NCBI GenBank assembly: GCA_949361645.1 | Contig: OX442418.1 | Span: 3,305,771-3,369,770, forward strand | Source: Spongilla lacustris | Lineage: Eukaryota > Porifera > Demospongiae > Spongillida > Spongillidae | Direction: 5' to 3' | Length of the DNA: 64,000 bases | The notes under the pieces: model-generated | What the model saw: the letters and a program-made list of their open reading frames with translations, nothing else | What the model was told of the DNA's origin: nothing | The model's database searches: none | Translations under genes and position numbers: made by a program | Shown: positions 23,254 through 35,728 of the stretch, in pieces | Position numbering within the stretch: position 1 is the stretch's first letter | Layout of the letters: each line of letters opens with the position of its first letter

Positions 23254-26200
23254 ATGGCGTACTTGTGCAAAGGAGATTGCGAGTCCGTTAGATTCAGTGA
23301 CCTTGACACTTCAGATTTAGATGTCAGATTCAGCGACCTAGAATCTTCAGATTTGGAGGTCAGATTCACCGACCTAGAGTCTTCAGACGTGGATGATATT
23401 TCTGATACCCGGACTCCTTCAGCTCAGTACACCACTGATTTGATATCAAGTTCACAGCTTAATAGTCAGAGTGATCAATCATTGTTCTCACAATCAGGTA
23501 TGTATAGGGCCTTATTTGTTCATTTCTGCGTATATGCATTGCTCTCCGTAAAGGTACATGCATGCATGTACTCCGCAACACAAAACCCGGCCCTTAATGC
23601 TGGTTTGGGGACTTGATGCAGTATATACCCCCAGGAAAAATAGAACGCATTTATAAACAACGCAGCTGCAATATTGTTTCTTATTATAGTTGCAATGGTA
23701 AATATTGGTGTGTGTCACCGCGTGCGTATCATGTATACATGCATACTTATACGCTTGTGGCGAAGGTGGGAGGGATAGTTTTTATTTTTTCTCTTTCCCC
23801 AATTACAACCCCCTAATTTGTTTCTTGCTTCACAATGAATATAAACCTTTAACTTGTTTAGAGTTGGAGGTCAGATTCAGCGACCTAGAATCTTCAGACG
23901 AGGATCTAAATGCCCGGAGTCTTTCAGCTCAGTATACTGATTTGAAATCAAATTCGCAGTTCAGCAGTCACAGAGCTCAATCATTATTCTCGGGATCAGG
24001 TAGGGCCTTATTTATACATTCAGTGCTGCGTATATATAAACGGCGTCTCCGACTCTCCGTACAATTTACAAGTACATATGTGTATACACTAATTCAATGA
24101 TTATTTAACAATTTTATATTAATGCTTAAGGCGCTCGCTTGGGATGTTGTTTGGCTTGCTCTCTGGCAATGTAGTACAATGCATAAACCATGCAGCTGCA
24201 ATGATGTTTATAAACATATTTGCTACGGTAAAGTATGCATTACCAATTTTGCGAATATTAACGGTTGAGTGGAGAGACTATTAATACTAACGGCTGACGC
24301 TGTGTGTGTGTGTGCGTTTGTGCGAATGTTTATTATAAAGTCAGTGACAAGGCGAGGAACTTGTTAACGAAGAAAAGTAACCAAACAAACGGTTTACTTG
24401 TTGCATTCATTCTTATCGTTCTCAAAGCAGCTTATTTAAGCATTACTGATTATAATATTTCACATCAGTGCGTACGTAATGTGGTTTGCTACATGTTGGT
24501 TGACTTGTGCGTTTTTGGACTTGTATTATTGAATTAGCCTCCAAAATATCTCCTTATTATAGATACTTGCAGGATTGAATTTCAATCTCAATCTCTGAGC
24601 ACACATTGCAATACAAATAATAGTAATATACTTTAGAAAATAATTAAATCTTATTTATTATATATTATAAGGTCTGAACAGCATTGAAGATTTGGGATGC
24701 TCATCCAGTGATACTGATCCAGACGTCCAAGGCTGCACAAAAATACACAACTGTAAGCTCATATGTTAAAGGTATCAGCATAATAATACAAACATGCTAT
24801 TAGTATAAAACATTAGAAAATGCTTCAGGCTATCTCATTGCATAAATTCATAAGTGTGTGAGTTTTGATCAAAATCTGACCTTTTCAGGTGCTTCTATTC
24901 TTTGGAATGCCTTTGATGTTGCCAAAATGAATGGTTGTACACCTCAGTGTTCTCAAAGTGTTCATGGTATTTCTCCACTGGACATTCTAAGCTACCATCA
25001 TTATTTTATTCAGCTCCCAAAGTCAGCCAAATTACAATGGATAATCGACTATATTCATCTGCATTCGCTAAGAGAATCTAATTCTGGCATTACTTTTATT
25101 ATAGCTGGTAAATCTGTTTGCCAAAATTTGTGGATTGCTACTCTTGGAATCAGTACATCATTGTTTTACAAGGCTAAACAAAAAGCATATAGTGGATGTC
25201 TCAAAATTTCCAAATCCACTGAACGTGCTCCTTTACAAAAATCCCATGAAGCTATTGCATGGATGCATAGTTATTTCAACTTAGTTGGTGACTATATGCC
25301 CAACAGAATGGTAGTACACTTGCCCAGCAATCTTTCAAAATTATCAGTGTACCAAAGAATGGTGGTTGATATGACTAACAGAAAAAAAGACAGCATTGTA
25401 AGTAAAAGTCACTTCTTCCGTCTTTGGGAAGAGCATTTCAGCCATGTCAACATTCCAAAGGTTTGTTCTCAAAAGCAAATGTTGCATGTGTAATCATTTA
25501 ATTTTTTAGGAAAACAGATTTACAAAATGTGACATTTGCAGCATAATAAAATCAGAGAAAGAGAAAACGATGGATCAAACCAAGATAGTGCAATTGAATG
25601 AACTAATGGAGGACCATATGAAATTGCAAATGTATGTATGTATGTATGTATGTATGTATGTATGTATGTATGTATGTATGTATGTATGTATGTATGTATG
25701 TATGTATGTATGTATGTATGTATGTATGTATGTATGTATGTATGTATGTATGTATGTATGTATGTATGTATGTATGTATGTATGTATGTATGTATGTATG
25801 TATGTATGTATGTATGTATGTACGTACGTACTGTATGTATGTATGTATGTATGTATGTATGCATGTATGCATGCATGGTTTTTTGTGTATGTATGTATGT
25901 ATGTATGTATGTATGTATGTATGTATGTATGTATGTATGTATGTATGTATGTATGTATGTATGTACATCCGCGTGGCGCGCATTTTGGGTGGCTCATTGC
26001 TCGGGTCTTTTTGGCTTCGAGCACCCATCCCATAACGCGCTGCGTGTAAACGGTGCTGTTTAGGCTGGCCACCTTGCAGTACCTGCCACCATTTTTCGGT
26101 TCTATTTTGGAGTAGGCTGAAGTTTCCGTGAGTGCGCTCTAATAGGAGATCGACAGCCACCTACCATCAAGCGGCTCGAGCGGCAATGGATGAGCAAAGA

Positions 26201-26582
26201 GCGAAGATGAGAAGAAATGCTTTTTCGTTTGAACGTGGCAGAAGGCAGATCGTGGCAGAAGGCAGAAGACGTTTTTTTTTTTTTTAATGGACGGATTGAC
26301 CCCACGAACGCGATCAGCTCGTGAAGCAATAGCGTAGCGCTATTTGCCGATTTTTGACTATGACTATATCCTTACGATGAGTGCCTCTCTCCCCCTAACG
26401 TGTCTGCATTCTGTATTACCTGTACAAATGCAGTTTACGATGGAAATTATTATTATTATTATTATGTATGTATGTATGTATGTATGTATGTATGTATGTA
26501 TGTATGTATGTATGTATGTATGTATGTATGTATGTATGTATGTATGTATGTATGTATGTATGTATGTATGTATGTTTGTATG

Positions 26583-26616
<34 letters not shown>

Positions 26617-29600
26617 TGTATGTATGTATGTATGTATGTACGTACGTACGTACGTACTGTATGTATGTATGTATGTATGTATGTATGTATGTATGCATGT
26701 ATGCATGCATGGTTTTTTGTGTATGTATGTATGTATGTATGTATGCATGCATGCATGTATGTATGTATGTATGTATGTATGTATGTATGTATGTATGTAT
26801 GTATGTGTATGCATGCATGTATGCATGTATGTATGTATGTATGTTGTATGTAGTAAGTTCATATGTACGTATATATGCATGTTCATATGTATGTATATAT
26901 GTATGTTCATATGTAAGTATGACTTGTTTATGTTTATGTTATGTGTGCATAGTTACATATCCGTACCTGTACAATATTTCTGTTATGTTAGGGATCAGAG
27001 AAAGCGGTATCATAGTATCAGAGAGCGTGCTGAAACTGATCAGAATGTGATGTCCATTATTATTGATGGAATGGACCAGAATAGCACCCAGTTACCGCAC
27101 ACTAAGCGGTTAAAAAAGACAGATTCGAATTTATGGCACTTTCGAACACATATAACTGGGGCAATAGTTCATGGTCATTTTGCTACTATTTTTCTTGATT
27201 ACATGCAATGGCCTCATGATCCTAACCTTACTACAAATATTCTATTGCAGGTAAAATGCAAGTTACTTTGGCTCAGTTTTTAACTTATGAACCGAATCTA
27301 TCATTAGGTCCTTCAAGCTCATTTCATGAATTTACAACGATCTTCTCAGCAATTTCCTAAGAAGCTCTACATTCAATTGGATAACACAGCTAGAGAAAAT
27401 AAAAATCGATGTGTTCTATCTTTTTTAGCATACTTAGTCCAGATTCAAATCTTTGATGAGGTAGGTACTGTTTCAGATGCAATTGATTTGTAATATAAAT
27501 ATAATATATATTGTGCATTATAGATTGAACTTGGCTTCCTTATGGTGGGCCATACACATGAGGACATCGATGCTCTTTTTGGGAACATTGGAAAATGGCT
27601 TAAAAGACACAATGCTATCACTGTACCTGGTAAATATTAATAAATTTTTATGTTGTAGCCATGCATGATTATATATTCTTTTTTTCAGAGCTTCTTTATG
27701 GCTGTAAAAAGAGTCAAACAAATTAGTCAAAGAAGCAGTTCCATTGAAAATGTTGATGGATATTAAATCATGGCTTCTTCCTCATACAGAAGAACTCCAT
27801 AATCATTCCAACCCCCATATTTTCTTATTCTATCGTAACAGGGATGGCCATGCTGAAATGAAATATAAACGATGGACTAATGATAACTGGGAACCTCGAT
27901 CTGAAAACCCTGGATTGAAATTGATAAAGGTACAAACATTTGTATTGATTCAGTAACAATATTGTTCAAATCAATGTACATGATTATAATAGTCAAACTT
28001 GGATGGTGTTCCTAAACAATTGGATCCAAGTGCTGCTAAGCAAGATCTGGATGCTCTAGAAATATCTCTAGACAAATTCTTGTGCTTTGATGAAATCCAT
28101 AGAGATTGGTGGAAGACATTCTTAGTAGAACTTCGTGATGGGTTCAGCGCACCTAATATTTCTGGAGAAAGGACCTCATGGATTCTTACAGATTTGCAGA
28201 GTATGGTACTACAATCAGACAGCACATCAAATGACACCACAAGTCTACCTGTTAAATTGATAGAACGCCATTCTAACTCAGTGAAAGAAATACCTGAGGT
28301 AAACTGCACACTAGAACCTCTTAAGTTAATTTTTCATACCACCTATAGGTTTACATTGGTAAAAGGCATGCGAAAAGGTGCAAAATAACAAATGAACAGA
28401 ATGAGCCACATGAAGAAAAGAACGAGGTTAGTATTAACAATGCGTGAACATAAGATAAACTAAGCCATATATGCAGGTTACTGGCACAGATGAAAAAAAA
28501 GACTACCTCGAGGTAAATGTATATGATAAAAAGGGTATTGGAATTGCAAATTCTCTTCATGGGTGCTTTGAAATTTCAAGTTGTGTTACTTGAATTTTAA
28601 GGATTTAAAATGGGATGAATTAAATTTGTTCCTGCTTTCAAACTTTTGTTTTATAGCACCCTTTGAAATTTCAAAGCACCCATTTTTAGCTAACAAAGCC
28701 CCATTAAAAATAGTCTTGAAATGACAAACATCTTTATCTCATGTCAAATGATCGTGAAATTTCAAAGCGCACATTTGAAATGATCTTGTTCTATCAAACC
28801 ACCCAGCCATATCACATGATCTTGAAATTTCAAAGCATCTTTTCATCACCTTGATATTTCAGAGCACCCATTTCAAATGATCTTGAAAGATTTCTGATAT
28901 TTAAGCTAGTTGAATTCATCTTGAAGGCACCCATTTCAAATGATCTTGAAATTTCAAAGCATCAATTTCAAATGATCTTGAAATATCAAAGCGCACATTT
29001 GAAATGATCTTGAAATTTCAAACCACGCGGCCATATCACATGATCTTGAGATTTCAAAGCATCTTTTTATCACCTTCATATTTCAGAGCACCCATTTCAA
29101 ATGATCTTGAAAGATTTGTGATATTTAAGCTAGTTGAATTCGTCTTGTAGGCACCCATTTCAAATGATCTTGGAATTTCAAAGCATAAATTTGAAATAAT
29201 CTTTAAATTTCAAGGCACACATATGAAATGATATTGAAATTTCAAGGCACCTTTCAAAGCACCCATTTCACATGATCGTGATTTTCAAGCAACTAGTTCA
29301 TGTCATTTTGTAAAGGCACCAAATTTTAATGACTTTGAAATTTCAAAGCATCAATTTCTAAACGATCTTGAAATTTCAAGGCACCAATTCCAAATGATCT
29401 TGAAATTAAAAATTATATATTTCAATTGATCTTGAAATTTCAAGGCACACATATCAAATGATCTTGAAATTTCAAAGCATCTTTTTATCACCTTAATATT
29501 TCAGAGCACCCATTTCAAATGATCTTGAAAGATTTGTGATATTTAAGCTAGTTGAATTCGTCTTGTAGGCACCCATTTCAAATGATCTTGAAATTTCAAA

Positions 29601-31387
29601 GCATCAATTTCAAATGATCTTGAAATTTCGAAGCGCACATTTGAAATGATCTTGAAATTTCAAACCACGCGGCCATATCACATGATCTTGAAATTTCAAA
29701 GCATCTTTTTATCACCTTGATATTTCGAACACCCATTTCAAATGATCTTGAAAGACTTGTGATGTTTAAGCTAGTTGAATTCATCTTGTATGCACCCATT
29801 TCAAATGATCTTGAAATTTCAAGCATCCATTTCAAATGATCTTGAAATTTCAAAGCATAAATTTGAAATAATCTTGAAATTTCAAGGCACACATATGAAA
29901 TGATATTGAAATTTCAAGGCACCTTTCAAAGCACCCATTTCAATGATCGTGATTTTTAAGCAACTTGTTCATGTCATTTTGTAAGGCACCAAATTTTAAT
30001 GACTTTGAAATTTCAATGCATCAATTTCTAAACGATCTTGAAATTTGAAGGCACCAATTCCAAATTATCTTGAAATTAGAAATCATCAATTTCAATTGAT
30101 CTTGAAATTTCAAGGCACACATATCAAATGATTTTGAAATTTCAAAGGATCTTTATATTGTCTTGGTATTTCAAAGCAACCATTTCAAATGGTTTTGAAA
30201 GACTTATGATTTTTAAGCACCTTGTTAATATCATATTTCAAGCACCCATATCATGTCATATTATCTTGAAATTTCAAGCACCCATATCACATGTCATATT
30301 ATCTTTTAATATTATTTTCAAAGCACTGGTTTCAAATCATCTTGAAATTTCATAGCACTGGTTTCAAATAATCTTGAAATTTCAAGGCACCGGTTTCAAA
30401 TATCAAAGAACAGGTGTCAAATTATCTTGAAATTTCAAAGCACAGGTTTCAAATTATCTTGAAATTTGAGAGCCCTGGTTTCAAATATCAAAGAACGGGT
30501 GTCAAATTATCTTGAAATTTCAAAGCACTGGTTTGAAATCATCTTGAAATTTCAAAGCACCAGTTTCAAATTGTCTTGAAATTTCAAAGCACCCATTTCT
30601 AATTATCTTGAAATTTCAAAGCACTGGTTTGAAATCATCTTAAAATTTCAAAGCACCAGTTTCAAATTGTTATGAAATTTTAAAGCACCCATTTCTAATT
30701 ATCTTGAAATTTCAAAGCACCGGTTACAAATCATCTTGAAATTTCAAAGCACCGGTTACAGATCATCTTGAAATTTCAAAGCACCCATTTCTAATGATCT
30801 TGAAATTTCAAAGCACCCATTTGAATAATCATTTTGAATTTTCAAAGCTTCCATTTTGAAGTTAAAAAAGTGATCATTTATAATCATTTTGAAATTTCAA
30901 AGTGAGTTCGATCTTACAATGCTTTGAAATTTCAAAACTATAGTCTATATTATTGCTTTTGATTTTTTTTTTCCAAATACATGCTATACTTATGCCTTTG
31001 AAATTTCACATTTATGGCTGGAGATTTAAATATACAATACAAATTTTACTTTCTTATTGATGTCTAACATTTCTCTCATAGGGAAAAGAAGTGGCTAAAG
31101 TTGAAAAAGGGCAATTTGTGGCCTTAGGTCTTGATGAATTTAAACATGAATTGCCACAAATTGCTAGAATTCTAATGATTGAAGAAGTTGTTATGACAAT
31201 AGAGTGGTGGGTAGGAACATACAGTGGTACATGGAATCCATGGACAGTCAAGTCAGTGGAGCAGACTGCAATAGTGCACAGAAATTGTATAGTTCTAGGG
31301 AATGTAACATTATCTAAGTCTAATAGGCTAGCCAAACATATTGTAGAACGATTGAAGACTATCTATGAAAATTTTGAGTTTATGTAG
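23254..31387 (+). CDS. 867-aa DUF7869-like protein, 13 exons (element gene 2)
   Basis: Exons: 23254-23497, 23862-23999, 24672-24752, 24889-25460, 25510-25631, 26992-27250, 27308-27460, 27524-27629, 27727-27929, 27993-28298, 28349-28426, 28477-28512, 31082-31387. All have GT-AG borders and agree in phase, giving an open 867-aa frame. The acceptor ATTAG at 27722-27726 is needed; the one at 27688 leads to a stop. Residues 1-125 are acidic with four 12-residue repeats (VRFSDLESSDLE type). A CDIC pair lies at ~352-355. The core has IIIDGMDQ (~408), HITGAIVHGH (~438), YIQLDNTARENKN (D497) and VGHTHEDIDALFG (~531). These blocks match the uncharacterised metazoan proteins I know as DUF7869, and the spaced acidic residues would suit an RNase H-like nuclease such as a transposase. 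Family name is from memory; catalytic role is inferred. Intron 5 is largely a GTAT microsatellite and intron 12 is the right repeat array. Confidence 0.75.
25632..25972. repeat. (GTAT)n microsatellite, first block
   Basis: About 340 bp of TATG repeats run with interruptions (ACGTACGTACTG near 25821; GCATGCATGGTTTTTTGTG near 25871). The first GTATGT of the tract is the 5' splice site of intron 5 of the plus-strand element gene. Frames inside the tract give CMYV or IHTY peptides, which are artefacts. Confidence 0.95.
25973..26464. other. Non-repeat insert between the two microsatellite blocks
   Basis: About 490 bp of higher-GC sequence lies inside intron 5 (for example CCGCGTGGCGCGCATTTTGG, and CGTGGCAGAAGGCAGA nearly twice in a row). 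It has an oligo-T run near 26272-26285 and ends in (ATT)n. It may be a retroposed insert, but no family was recognised and no coding frame is convincing. Confidence 0.4.
26465..26860. repeat. (GTAT)n microsatellite, second block
   Basis: This is a second TATG repeat tract with the same interruptions in the same order as the first block (ACGTACGTACTG, then GCATGCATGGTTTTTTGTG), so the two blocks share a duplicated origin. Confidence 0.93.
28560..31010. repeat. Right GAAATTTC array, ~31-bp units with higher-order copies
   Basis: About 2.4 kb is built from GAAATTTCAAAGCACCCAT plus TTCAAATGATCTT and variants. A longer module containing ATCACCTTGATATTTCAGAG, AAGCTAGTTGAATTC and GGCACCCATTTC recurs near 28830, 29050, 29480 and 29700. 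The array fills the last intron (28513-31081) of the plus-strand element gene and carries the same GAAATTTCAAAGC core as the left array, in the same orientation. Confidence 0.92.
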
Positions 31388-31829
31388 GCTACATTACATG
31401 TATGTATATATATATATACTATGTTTATTGTGTGAAATTTAATATTTTACCTAGCTCTATAACACATTTTGAACAAACAGGATGTATCAAATATCAATTG
31501 TTGTAAATTTTTGAAGGTGTGTTAATACACATAGTATAATTTTCAAGTGGTTGTTAAGCCTCTGTAGAAAAATGGCTTGGATTTCAATAATAGAAACAAG
31601 CACTCAAGACATATTGTGAAGAAATGAGATAATTTTTGTTATGTGAAATACTAGTATTTGGATAGTACCATGGAATAATAAAAGAAAATTCAAGATTTAT
31701 GTTATTTCTTGAATGAAATTGACAATTTAAGATTAAATATAAGAAATGGGAAATTCCACAGTAACTTGGGAAGTGGTTTGCTGTTATCATTTCTGTCACT
31801 ACTCATGTGCTTTTTTTCATGGGCCAGTG

Positions 31830-32873
31830 CTGAATTGGTCTAGGAGATTTTTTCCTGACTCCATCCATTGCAAAATTGCATCTGCAGGGTTATAGTTTTC
31901 ATAAGTGTACTGGGATAATTTAATTGCCATTAAATGTGTAACAGTTTCTGATTGCAGTCTTGCTCTCCAGTCATTTTATATGTTCATTCACATTCTGCTG
32001 TATGAATTGGTATAACAAGAATTAATTTAACTAGTTGTAGTATCTGCATAAACCCAATCCTTCTTGAGTGTTTTATTCCATAGCTCATCACATCTAATAG
32101 CCTTACTTCCATATATTCTCTTCTGACAACTTTTTAAAATTCTGTCCATTTCAACAGAATCTCCTGCAGGTTGCCTGCGTTATTTAAACATGATTTGTAG
32201 TTCTGGTACATATTCTTTATTTGCTCGTCTCCATAACTTCCAAGTTCACCATTATTTGGCCAATTTCTGTACTCCAGTACATGTGTTGCACTAAGGACTA
32301 GATTTGAGACTAAGCTATCAAATCTTATTGACATGCATGTGATACTTTGTGCTTATGATTATTGAATGGCAATCATGCTCAACTTCTTGTTCTGTTTGTT
32401 TATCACATCTTCCTCTCCTTCTTGCTTGTTTTTCCAAAATGATACCTTAGTTTGTATTTGCTATGTTCAATAAAGCTAGATTGCAAAAGCTTCTTTTAGT
32501 GCTGCAAAATCTGATAGAGAATTTAATTTCTCTGTTACTTATTTAATGTGAACATGGCTTGGTCAACAGTTGTGGCATCCTCTTGAAAAACTTGGCTAAA
32601 ATTGGCCATTAGAAACAGTTACTCTGCCAGGTAGGAGAAATGCAACAAATGTATCGATTTTAATACTGTGACTAGTTTCCAAGCAACATCTCTGCCTGAC
32701 TGTGTTGACCCACTGTTTGTTACTACTGTCAAGTGCTCTACCAATGCTGGATAGTCCCTTATCTCTGTAGTTACTGCTCGTTCATAATGAGGCAGCCATC
32801 TATAACCATAAACACATTGAGGGTCACCGTATTCTACTGTTGCTATTGTTATCAATTGCTTCATCGCTGACAA
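31830..32873 (-). pseudogene. hAT/ZNF862-like transposase remnant
   Basis: On the minus strand the frame at 32619-32873 reads YGYRWLPHYERAV, IRDYPALVEHL, then VAWKLVTVLKSIHLLHFSYL. After a stop, LFLMANFSQVFQEDATTVDQ follows. The order (RWL, a helical stretch, then FL.ML..LS..FQ) resembles the C-terminal half of hAT-like transposases of the ZNF862 type. Stops and frame changes are frequent further down (to about 31830). Assignment rests on a few blocks only. Confidence 0.4.
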
Positions 32874-34180
32874 TGAATATGTAATGAGATTTCTCTGGAA
32901 TGGACCTGTATGACATGAATCTGAGCAACTGGTAATGAATTGATAATGAGCACAGTAATTGTAAGAGCTTTGTGCCTAGTATGGTTTGGTGAATCTCACT
33001 TATACATCTGTAGTGCAGGAATCTTACAGTAAGTGTTAAGCACATTCTGCGTGTAATGGAATGCAAGTAGACAATGGATCACAAATAAGATAACCTGAAA
33101 GTGGGACTATACTTAACTCACTTATATGGCCCACTTCTCCAGTATTGCATTCATTCTAAATCTCAACTGTAGCCTTGCTTTTATTTGCTCCCACCTAAAT
33201 TGACAATGAGGCAATGATATGGTGATCAAGTTATTTTATTGTGTGATGATTGGGTAATTCAGACTGAGATGTTGATCGTGTTATTGGTGATCAAAAGAAA
33301 GTGCCCGTGTATTAGTGGGAATCAGGACAATTATTGGGGAGTGTTGGTCTGGTTATTGGTGATTTTAGAGTTATTGGTGAGCCACATGGTGGCTGGGGAG
33401 ATAGAAGAGTAAAAGAGGTGTGTCTGGTCAGTCTAAGTGTCTGTGTGCCTGTCCTTATTTGTTTGAAGACGTTATGAGTTTGCTATTATCCATGTGGTGC
33501 TCCTTGATTGGTTCGACAATTCCTCAAGATGAATCATGTGATGCCCTTGTAAAACAGCAGGTAATGATGTGTTGTGTGTGCATGTGACAAGTCTGTGACA
33601 ATGTTACATGTACGTGTGGTGTACGCTATATATAGTGGTGTGCAGATACAATGCAATGCTGATATCAATGTGATGGTCATAGTGTAAATGATCTGTCTCT
33701 AATGACCACTGGTATGTGTGTGGTTTTGTGTGTACATGTATGTGTGAGTGTGTGTGTGTAGATCTACGGTTGCAAGCATTTGCTAATGTCAGATGTAGAA
33801 CATATAGGCAGTACTCTACTGTTGCTATTGGTAACAATCACTTCATCACTTACAATGAATATATAATGAAATTTCTCTGGAATAGACCTGTCCATGTATG
33901 TAGTATAGAGTATGACATGAATTTGAGCAGAGTAAAGCACAGTAATCATAAGAGCTTTGTCCCTTCTTATGTATGGTTTGGTGTATCACCCCTACACATC
34001 TGCAGGTGCAGGATCCTTACAATGCAGCCCATTTGTGGGTGAAGTATATTCTGCATTTGCATATACTCTCAGTAAAGGACTTAATGATAAATTTATGGCA
34101 TGTAGACACAGTGTATAATGGCTTGCAAATAAAATCAGACCACTTAATCCCTCTTTCATAGGCCACTTCTCCAAGTGTTG
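32829..34180. repeat. Element with direct terminal repeats, copy A
   Basis: A ~350-bp block at 32829-33170 recurs in direct orientation at 33810-34180 (AATGAGATTTCTCTGGAATG/AATGAAATTTCTCTGGAATA, TATGGTTTGGTG, TCTCAGTAAAGGA in relatives). The spacer contains GTGTGCATGTGACAAGTCTG. The same order appears at 52019-53590 and 61565-62995. The shape recalls a small LTR-type element, but no TG...CA borders, primer site or proteins were identified. Confidence 0.65.
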
Positions 34181-35728
34181 AGTGACCTCCATGGTTCGAT
34201 AAATGTCTGTAACAATATCTAGCCTTCCTGCATTGATCACGTTTCTTACTACCTCAACCGTGTTGTCCCACAAATGTGTGTGGGTGACATGTGCATGTAG
34301 GTGCAGATATCTTGTAGGGGACAGGACGATCATTCCCTCTACACTGTGTGTCTTTGCTCAAATTACTTCTCTGCTGGAAGGATCAGCTGTTTTTAGTATT
34401 ACTGGCAGTTACTTTGTTTACTGCATAAATCCTTTCAGTTTCAGTTGATGTTATGGCTTGCCCAGGTTACTCTCCTCTCTTCCCTTGTACCCTCATTCTC
34501 CCCCTCCTCCCACTTTCCTCCTGTACATCCCCTCTTGTTGTCTCCCATTCTCCACCCTCCCCACCACTCCCCTCAGTTCCTAAAACTGGTGACCACCATC
34601 TATTCCCTAAAATTATTAATGCTTTATTTAAGGATCACAGATGAGGAAGGCACAGCTATTGGCTTCTCTACAACAAATGGTACAGCCTTTTTTCCCACCT
34701 ATAATATCCACATCAGCCTGATAGAGATGTGTTGACACCATCAAGTGGTACTTATGGATATATGGAACTCTGGCAACACAGATTAAACTTATCAGTTCAA
34801 AATCATGGCACTACAGATAGTTTCTCATATTCCATTTACAATAGGTGTTCCGATATAGCATAAGCATGTACCAGTACATGTAGCAACAAGTCTATCTGAT
34901 GCTATTTCAAGTTACTCTTCAGTATGAGATTTCTTTGTTTGTATCTATTAATATTTGTAGTATGAGACAAGGCAAGTGAAAGTAAATGGAACATGAGAAA
35001 GGCCATGCAACATGAATTGAATATGTATGCTTTGCCCATCCTGCCACTAATAGCGGTTTTGTGGACTTTGCAAATTCATTATGTTGGTCTAAACGTTTCG
35101 TAGGGACTGTAAAAGTCCTAAAATGTGGACATATAGCCACCAGTATAAACATAACTTACATGTAAATATTTACATGTAACTCATATTTATACATGTTTCA
35201 CATAGTTATATCCTTATCCATGCATACATCTACACGTAACAAGCTCCACGATGAGGAGTTAGTCAAATCTTTTGAATTAATTTATATATTCCCTGCTGAT
35301 AAGCATCTGCATATCAATATGATTGAGACATGCACATGTGTATGTTTGCTGGCACCGGCTAAGCAACTGAATCATGTAATGCTAATGAATAAGTAACAGT
35401 CACATGATAGAGCTTGGTGCATCAGTATATTTTTATTCGTAGGTTCAGCATAGCACTCATTAAAGCAAATATAATTATATATATTATATCATAATTCATC
35501 ACTGTACAATTATAATATGCACGGCAGAGTCCAATAAATATGACACAAGTAAGTAGCTGTGGGGCACTTTAATTTGTATACAAACCCGAACACTATGCAT
35601 GAGCCCAATTGCAAATTGCTAAAGCCAATAACTATGTTTCTACATGTACAGTGCTGATAAAAGCATGGCAAGTAAATTTGTTTGCAAATCAAACCTGAAC
35701 ACCATTCATGAATCCAGATCTTTTAACA
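34181..35728. other. No recognisable gene
   Basis: This holds a pyrimidine-rich tract (34480-34575), a perfect 24-nt palindrome at 35156-35179 (TTACATGTAAAT and its complement) and AT-rich sequence. Short frames have no recognisable domains. Confidence 0.5.

Larger units (their letters stand above)
18095..31782. mobile_element. ~13.7-kb TIR element with two divergent genes and intronic repeat arrays
   Basis: Ends are defined by an inverted pair of about 36 bp. The right end reads ATGGGAAATTCCACAGT then TGGGAAGTGGTTTGC (31746-31782). The left end, on the minus strand, reads ATGGGAAATTCTACAGT then TGGGAAGTTGTTAGC (18095-18130). Inside are a minus gene (18277-23163) and a plus gene (23254-31387), divergent from a 90-bp gap. 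Each gene's last intron is filled by GAAATTTC-containing tandem repeats (18556-19800 and 28560-31010). A decayed second right end with the same order lies at 15180-16300, which supports a repeated unit. No target duplication could be fixed by eye. No named transposon superfamily was recognised. Confidence 0.7.

Noticed and set aside
25520..26910. Long open frames with CMYV or IHTY repeats on both strands
   Set aside because: They are translations of the GTAT microsatellite; every frame is open because the 4-bp repeat has no stop.
28560..31010. CRISPR-like array of short repeats with spacers
   Set aside because: The spacers are themselves repeated and similar, the array lies in a spliced intron, and the context is animal DNA.
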